From Mesostigma viride (lineage: Eukaryota > Streptophyta > Mesostigmatophyceae > Mesostigmatales > Mesostigmataceae): a DNA stretch of 64,000 nucleotides. Of this stretch, positions 58,216-64,000 are shown piece by piece. The notes under the pieces are model-generated. The model had not been told where the DNA came from and searched no databases. It was given only the letters and a program-made list of their open reading frames with translations. The position numbers and the translations under genes were made by a program. Positions within the stretch are counted from its first letter, which is position 1; every line of letters begins with the position of its first letter. The stretch is from assembly GCA_009746045.1 (NCBI GenBank), contig RPFO01001385.1:1-64000 (forward strand), in the 5' to 3' direction.

Positions 58216-61200
58216 CTAGGTCCTAGTTACAGGGGTGTGGGCACCGCGGCCCGAATCGCTATGAATGCCATACTTGGTCACACGCGGAGCCCCCACAGGC
58301 TTGGGGGTGGTCTCCTTCATCACTACTTGCCATCTATCCTTGCGCACCATCTGCCTCCATATTACAGACAAACCAGGAGGCTGCCCGGGGGTGAGCCCGT
58401 CACGTCTAGTGTAGCACATGTCCATGCCGAGTCTATCACGAAAAGTCCACGGGTGGCGGCCCTGCCGCGCGCGGCCGGGGGCACGCCAGGTGAGGACATA
58501 TCGCCCAGGCTGGGCGGGCTTGGTGCCAGCTAGTCTATCTGATGTATCTACCTGATCTGTGCGGGCCAGGTGCCCGGCTAGGCCCAGGCGCCTGTGCCTA
58601 ATAATGTGGGAAACATAGGGCAAATCAGCGTACAAATCCTCATTACTAATGTGCAAACCAAAGGGGATGTTAAGGGCCTTGCGCAGCATCTTGGTGACGG
58701 CGCCGTCGAGTCGTTGCTCCAGCTCCTGCATCAGTGTCCACGTCTCGGCGCCGTAGGTCAGGATCGTCAGAATGACGACCTTGAAGAGGTCACGCTTGAC
58801 GATCCGGGGTAGGGCGGGGTTGCTCCACCAGCGGCGGTGGTCATGGAGGTGTGCGCCCACGCCATGCCGATCCGTGTCGTCATGTCGTCCTCGCAGTCGG
58901 GAAGCCAACTGCCGAGCAGCTTGAAGCGGCCTGAAGGAGGGTAGTTGACCTCGGCATCGTCTAAGAGGCGGAGTGTGGGTGGGGGCCCTGCCATGCCGAG
59001 GGCCAGGGCCTCCGTTTTGGGGCTGATTTCTAGACCAACCGCCCGAGCCTCGAGCGCCAGGCAGTCCAGCCAAAGTTGGGCAGACTCCGGCTTCTCGATG
59101 AGCGTGATGTCGTCGGCATAAATGAGGTCAGCTAGTAAATTCTGCTTGTTAGTCGGCCCCCCTTCCCCAAGCTCGTTCGTGATCGCTAGGCCAGGGGCAC
59201 GGCCTGCAATGCTAGCAAAGCGAGCACGTGCCTGGCGCATAACATAATCCACTACAATAATAAACAGGTACGGCGACAGGACGCAACCCTGCCAGACGCC
59301 GGTCTGCAGTGGGCATGGCGGGGTAATGCCGTGTTGAGTGCGCACCGAAGTGGTGGACCCCTCATACAGCGTGCGGATGACGGTAATCAGGGGAGTGGGG
59401 ACGCGAGCGCGAGCAAGTACAGCCCATAGAGCGTCCCAGAGGACAGAATCAAAAGCCTTGATGAAGTCGACGAAGATCAGGATTGCGGGAAACTCACCAG
59501 GTTGCAGGAGAGCGATTTCCTCGAAGAGGCGACGCGCGACGAAGATGGCCATGACGGTGTTGCGCCCAGGACGGAAGCCCATTTGACTTTCCCCAAGGTG
59601 ACAGTCGAGAGCAGAACGAAGGCGGTTGAGGATCATGCGCATGAACAACTTAAGTGCGGCGCTCTGGATGCAGACTCCTCTGTAGTTGGCGGGGTCGTCA
59701 GGGGAACCTTTGTTTTTGTACAGCATAATACGGTAGCTGTGCTGCCACTCAGGAATCGGCGGCGCGTCGGCAAGCAGGATCCGGTTGCAGACGTCAAGCA
59801 GGAACCCCGTGAGCGCCGTCAGCTTAATCACCGGGGCTGGGAGCTGGTCAGGTCCAACGGCGGCATAAAGCGGAGTTGCTTGGCGGCGGTGCTCAGCTCG
59901 AGCTCGGTGAACGGCGGGAGCTCGTTGGGGTCGGCCAGGGGTTCCGTCAGGGCTGGGTACGTGTAGTCCTGCTCAGCGGCGGGCGGCGTGGGCGGCGCAG
60001 GGACGTCCGCCGGTGCTACTGCCAGGCGTGCGGCCGCCAGAGGGCCAAGCGGCGGAGGCGGCGGGGGGGCGCCGAGCAGCCGGGACTGGGAGGAATACCA
60101 CTGGTCGAGCTGCTGCTGCGGTGAGCCAGAGAGCGTCCGCGGCGCCGGCTGCGCGCCGCCGGCGGGCCGTTGGGCGTGACGCAGGCGGGTCCAGGCGTAC
60201 TTGCCGTGCTGGTCCTTGAGGTGGGCGAAGTACTCGCGGACATGAAGGTCCTCCTGCTCCTTGGTCGCCTGCCGGATGGCCGAGTGGTAATCGGCTTTGA
60301 GGCGGGCGTAGCGGGCGGGGTCGCTGTTGTCGCGCAGGGCTTGCCGGGCCTGGATGACGGCGGGGAGCCGGTGCAGGCTGGTGAAGCGGGGCGGGCGGCG
60401 GGGGGGCAGTAGGGCCCCGGCCGCGGGCAGCTTGTCAGCGAGGTGCCGAAGGGCCGATGCCGGGCCGGCAGCGAACAGCTGGGCGTGGCTGGCCGGGATG
60501 TCCAGCGCGTCGACGAACGCCTCTGCGGCGCGCTTGTGGGCGCGTTTTTCAGGGAAGTCCTCCAGAGCGTCGTCAGATTTCTCGAGCAACTGAAGTGTGC
60601 GCAAATCAGGGGTGCCACGTGCTTACGAAAGGGCGAGGGGAATCGCAGGCGGATGCGGGCGGTGACGATGCGATGATCGGAGCGCACCAGGGGGATCACA
60701 TGCGAGCGAGCAGCTAGTACAGATCCTTGATGACGCTTGCGCATTACAACATAGTCAATGCAGCGTTCAGTGCCAGTTGGCGAGGTGTGTGTGACCAAAG
60801 CATCTGGACTATGTGGAAAGCGAGTGTTGGCAGTGACCAAATCGCATGTCGTAAGCAAATCAGCAAAAAGTTCAGTGTTGGCATTGGAGACCGTACCGTT
60901 GGGGGCGTGCTGACATCCGCCAGTACCCGGTGGTAGCGTGGCGTTGGCGTCCAGCAGCAGAGCGAGGTAGTTGCGACCAGGGATGCCGTTCGCCAGGTTC
61001 TCCAGCGCTGCAAAGAAGTCCTTGCGGTCTTGTTCTGGGTGGCCGGAGTGGGGTGCGTAACCAACGCCCACCGTCAGGGCGTAGGTCGAGTGGCCCTCCA
61101 TCGAATGAAAAGTGGCCACGAGGAGCCGAGCGTTGACCAGCTGGGGTTCGCCCATGTGGCGTACGGCGAGCGGGGAGCAGAGGAGACCGACGCCCCCGTT

Positions 61201-61728
61201 CCCGGTGCCGTCGCCGCCTCCGTAGTAGAACCGCCAGCCGTCGATGTCGTCAGCAACAAGGGCAGTTGATCCGCGGGCCGATGCAGTGCGCCTGTGTTCT
61301 TGGATTCCCAGGATGGCGATATTATTGTCGATGCAGAAACCAATAAGATTGGAGACTCGATGGCACTGACAGTCGTCACTGCGCAGGCAGTGACAGCGGT
61401 CAGCGTCGGGCTGGAGCGTGCGGGCGTTGAAGGTGGCGATGACCAAGGGCGCGCGTTGACCGAAAAGGGGGGTGCAGGCGGGGGTGGGGGCGGAGATGGA
61501 GCAGGGTGGTGATGGGGGTGGGGGTGGAGGTGGTGGGGTAGGGGGGGCGGGTTGGGGACTTATGCTTTCAATCACCGTTTCGATTCTTCCTGCCAACGCG
61601 TCGAGGCGACGCCGACGGTTGGCTCGGGTGGCCAGGTAGAATGAGTCTGCGTCTGCACGCATAAGAAATGCGTGCAGTCTGAGGAGGTTTCGGAGGCGGC
61701 CGCGCGAGGCGGGGCGAACCTGGCTCAC
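58216..61728 (-). pseudogene. LINE B ORF2 (APE endonuclease and reverse transcriptase), three or more frameshifts
   Basis: ORF2 starts MSQVRPASRGRLRNLLRLHA, then a Pro-rich linker. Endonuclease motifs follow: LVIATFNARTLQPD, ILGIQEHRRTA, VGVGYAPHSGHPEQDR, LLLDANATLPPG, RCIDYVVMRK and VRSDHRIVTARI. Frame breaks occur near 60610 and 59830. The reverse transcriptase has MLYKNKGSPDDPANYRGVC, LGESQMGFRPGRNTVM, LIFVDFIKAFDSVLWDALW, TGVWQGCVLSPYLFIIVVDY and LIYADDITLIEKP. Another break near 58850 leads to VKRDLFKVVILTILTYGAET, GHLARTDQVDT and a C-terminus TPVTRT. The catalytic YADD and the SDH of the endonuclease are intact, so decay is mostly by small indels. Confidence 0.85.
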
Positions 61729-61843
61729 TGCCGACCCGTGCTCTCTCTCCGACAGCCCGAGGGCTGCGAAGGCAAAGGGGCGGGAAGGGGAGTTAGGCAG
61801 ATCCCACTGCTAAAGCCGCGGAGCCGCGGGGCCGCGAGCGTCG

Positions 61844-62206
61844 TCATTGATAGGAGAGAAGGGTTCGCAGCGCGGGCTCCGGCTCAGGTGCAAAGCGAAC
61901 GAATTTATTAGGGGGACGGCCAAGCCTGGCAGCCATACCTGAGCTGAAGTTGCCCCGGCGGATCCCCACACGTGCTGGGGAGCAGGTGACCGTCGATGCC
62001 GGTGGCGATGGCGGTGACGGCGGGGGCCGAGCAGGGGGCTGGGGCGCTGGCACGGCGGTATCCATGGGGGTCGCCGTCATTGGAGGAAGGTCCTGGCCGT
62101 TAATGCGGACGATGAAGACGCCATTAAAGAGGCGGGCATAGATGCTGGCCGGGCCCACTTCGAATGTTCCGCGGTCCAAGCCAAGTGTGTGACACTTTTC
62201 CTTCAA
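61844..62206 (-). pseudogene. LINE B ORF1 C-terminal remnant
   Basis: The frame reads LKEKCHTLGLDRGTFEVGPA, then IYARLFNGVFIVRINGQDLP, a Pro-rich stretch and PALRTLLSYQ. The Asp/Gly and FNGVFIVRI pattern recalls the C-terminus of LINE A ORF1 (FAAFFDGKQIKGVQI). It lies about 115 bp before ORF2, the same order as in LINE A. Confidence 0.5.
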
Positions 62207-62436
62207 TTTTGAGGCAAAAATCTTGAATTTTGGCTTGCGAACGTATAAATTTCACGTAAATATTACAATTTGTGGGTATTTATCTCATTGTAAGTCTCGT
62301 GTGACATAAAAACTTTACATTAGCGTGAAATTGCATTGTTTCATTGAAGAATATCATGGATACATTCGTCGCACTTGAGACGGAGTCGACTGAATTTACT
62401 AAAGACTCGTCCAACATAAAATAAAGTCTTCGAACG

Positions 62437-64000
62437 TCACTTCTTATTCTTGCTCCTTGCTTCTGCTTCCAATTTCTGCTCTTCTGTTTTGGACTTCTTC
62501 CTCTTTGGATCGATGGACATCGCAGGTGCCCACTTTGCCACATCATTCCAACTCTTTCCGTCCATCAGAGTCACCACCTTCTTCACATAGTCCAAAGGCA
62601 TCCAGAACTTGCCCCGATGCAACTTTCCGCCCTCTGTCTCTTCTGGAAAAAACTTCATGCAAACGTCCCTCCATTTCCGATCGTATCCACCTACCTGCCC
62701 GTACAACTTCACCTCCTGTAACTTGGTATACTTTTGCTTTTCCCTACTCGCATTGGCCCTTCTCATGGTGTTCTCGGCCCACCCATCAATCCAGAAGCAC
62801 TCCGGTGCTCCGTGTTTCTGTTCCCCGTCCATAAGTCTCATCCACAGCGTAGGCTTCTCATAAGGCTCTTGGCTCTGCGCATTCGCTTCCACCCCTTCAG
62901 ACTGAGCAGTAAGTTTAGCTGCAGGACCGAAGCCCACCGCAGCGTTCGCCCGCACCACATCATTACCTGCGCGTAACCAATCGGCACATCAACGACGGAC
63001 TAAAGTCAACGTAGATAGATTGCAAACGAATTAAAAAAAAATTCAGGATACATGCCACGACCAAAACAGCGATTTCCTCACCCTTTGTTATTCCTTTCGG
63101 AGCTCGAGTAGCAGCTGTCTTGGGTCGAGACGAGCCGGAAGACTTGGAGGGCGCGGCAGGCTTCTTCCTCCCCTCAGACGTCGCTCTGCGAGTTGACCCT
63201 CCTGCCCCTCCACCCCTTGCCCTTCCATCACCCCTTCGCCTCCCTCCATCTTCCTCCTCCTCGTCGTCATCCCCGTCCTCCTCCTCCTCCCCCTCCTCCT
63301 CCTCCTCCTCCTCCTCCTCCTCCTCCTCCTCCTCCTCCTCCTCCTCCTCCTCCTCCTCCTCCTCCTCCTCCTCCTCCCCTCCTCCCCCTCCTCCCCTCCT
63401 CCCCCTCCTCCCCTCCTCCCCCTCCTCCCCCTCCTCCCCCTCCTCCTCCTCCTCCTCGGAGGAGGATGATGATGACTCGACTGGCTGCCTTCGAAGCTCT
63501 TTCTTGGGATACTTTGAAACGCGCGTAGGCGCGGAAGGAGCGACAGGCCGGGCAGAAGCGCCAGGCTCAGCTTCATCTTCGTCGTCCGAGATTTGAACAA
63601 CTGCCTTTCGAAGCTTTTTGGAAGGGTGTGACTCCGGCTGCGGCTGGACAGACGGCCGCTGCCCACCCTTCCCTTTGTCCCGCGTCTTCTGCGGTGACGA
63701 CTTCTCTCCCCCCTTAGACGTCTTCTGCGGTGACGACTTCTCTCCCCCCTTAGACGTCTTCTGCGGTGACGACTTCTCTCCCCCCGTAGACGTCGCTCTG
63801 CGAGTCGACCCTCCTTCCTTTCCCTGTCCCTCGCCTCCTCGTCCCCATCCGAATCTCCTTCCGCGTCATCCTCAGCCTTCCTCTTCTTCGCCAATGACGT
63901 CCACGAGACGTCAGGCATCTTCCCCATCCGAACCAGTAAGTCTTCGAAGCCATCCAATGACTTCTTTCCGCCAAAAACGACCACGATGGGACGCAACTCC
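62437..64000 (-). CDS. Unrecognised minus-strand gene, 3' part (runs off the window)
   Basis: Two exons fit: 63082 to beyond 64000, and 62437-62966, joined by a 115-bp GT-AG intron in phase (ITKG then NDVVRANAAVGFGPAA). The first exon ends GRKKPAAPSKSSGSSRPKTA; upstream it has three 12-residue repeats (KGGEKSSPQKTS), SKKLRKAVVQISDDEDEAEP and a long Glu/Asp run. The last exon codes for a soluble, Trp-rich segment (KPTLWMRLMDGEQKHGAPEC, YDRKWRDVCMKFFPEETEGG) and a basic tail ending EARSKNKK. I do not recognise a family. Near 63810 the frame of the start region (KKRKAEDDAEGDSDGDEEAR) differs from that of the repeats, so an intron or indel remains to be placed. It could be a host gene or part of another element. 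Confidence 0.55.
63258..63460. repeat. TCC / GAGGAG low-complexity run
   Basis: Nearly pure TCC repeats, with CCCC interruptions toward 63380-63440, encode Glu and Gly-Glu runs on the minus strand within the unrecognised gene. Plus-strand frames read poly-Ser or poly-Pro and are shadows. Confidence 0.9.
63668..63795. repeat. Three tandem 36-bp repeats in the unrecognised gene
   Basis: The unit CTTCTGCGGTGACGACTTCT plus CTCCCCCCTTAGACGT occurs three times, coding on the minus strand for GGEKSSPQKTSK. A related segment with CGTCGCTCTGCGAGT occurs both at about 63790 and 63180, flanking the acidic run. Confidence 0.85.

Larger units (their letters stand above)
58117..62210 (-). mobile_element. 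LINE B copy 1, nearly complete
   Basis: The minus-oriented element spans the TTAA tail (58117-58138), the CACGTGAC hairpin, 3' UTR, all of ORF2 and the last 120 codons of ORF1; it is truncated in ORF1 near 62210. Together with copy 2 it forms a large inverted repeat (57640-58116 against about 58210-58700). Confidence 0.85.

Noticed and set aside
63120-63596. Plus-strand poly-Ser or poly-Pro proteins
   Set aside because: They are antisense to the Glu-rich exon of the minus-strand gene, which has splice sites and a coherent downstream exon.

Overview
The window is nuclear DNA of a eukaryote, most likely an alga or another protist; I cannot fix the lineage. The evidence is a five-exon gene for cytosolic ribosomal protein L23 (uL14) with GT-AG introns, a multi-exon FAR1/MULE-type transposase gene, and a dense mosaic of non-LTR retrotransposons and DNA transposons. 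No bacterial operons, rRNA genes, functional tRNA genes or CRISPR arrays were seen. The uL14 protein is unmistakable but carries an unusual C-F-G-A stretch where plants and animals have G-I-K-G, so a land-plant-like or animal host is doubtful.

Layout. 1-7.7 kb: FAR1/MULE transposase gene with a CAA/CAGCAA-rich candidate 5' exon and tandem repeats in an intron. 8.3-10.6 kb: LINE tails hosting a 1.74-kb TTAA-flanked element (copy A). 11.07-12.44 kb: a 21-bp minisatellite split by a retroelement tail. 13.85-16.39 kb: RPL23. 17.2-21.0 kb: a pile of 5'-truncated LINEs, a 667-bp insert with identical 274-bp direct terminal repeats, and copy B of the TTAA element. 21.0-33.1 kb: LINE A (with a hAT-like insertion), a Kolobok-like end, LINE C, and an ORF1-only LINE carrying two nested insertions. 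33.8-43.1 kb: Kolobok-like elements, one split by a 5.8-kb LINE A (which itself holds a 480-bp CACTA-like MITE) and by an ORF1-only LINE. 43.8-47 kb: a broken ORF1-like reading region with a 1.78-kb TA-flanked TIR element. 47.9-51.9 kb: inverted and nested ORF1-only LINEs. 52.62-56.07 kb: an apparently complete Kolobok-like DNA transposon coding for a DDE transposase with AT-hook and PHD finger. 56.1-57.6 kb: further copies of the TTAA element. 57.6-62.2 kb: LINE B. 62.4-64 kb: the 3' part of an unrecognised minus-strand gene with an acidic low-complexity region.

How the pieces interact. At least four LINE families (A-D) and an ORF1-only, HAL1-like family are present. Most share a 3'-terminal signature (TGTGCTACAT followed by a CTCC-loop-GGAG hairpin) but differ in their microsatellite tails: TTAA, TTGAA or ATTTA repeats. 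LINE B instead has a CACGTGAC hairpin before its TTAA tail, and LINE C has an ACTT-type tail. TTAA tails supply targets for TTAA-specific DNA transposons: copy A sits exactly in such a tail. Empty-site comparisons inside the window give target duplications for several nested insertions, so part of the order of events can be read. Every LINE ORF2 seen carries frameshifts or truncations; the best-preserved coding sequences are RPL23, the FAR1/MULE gene and the Kolobok-like transposase (one apparent frameshift at a minisatellite).
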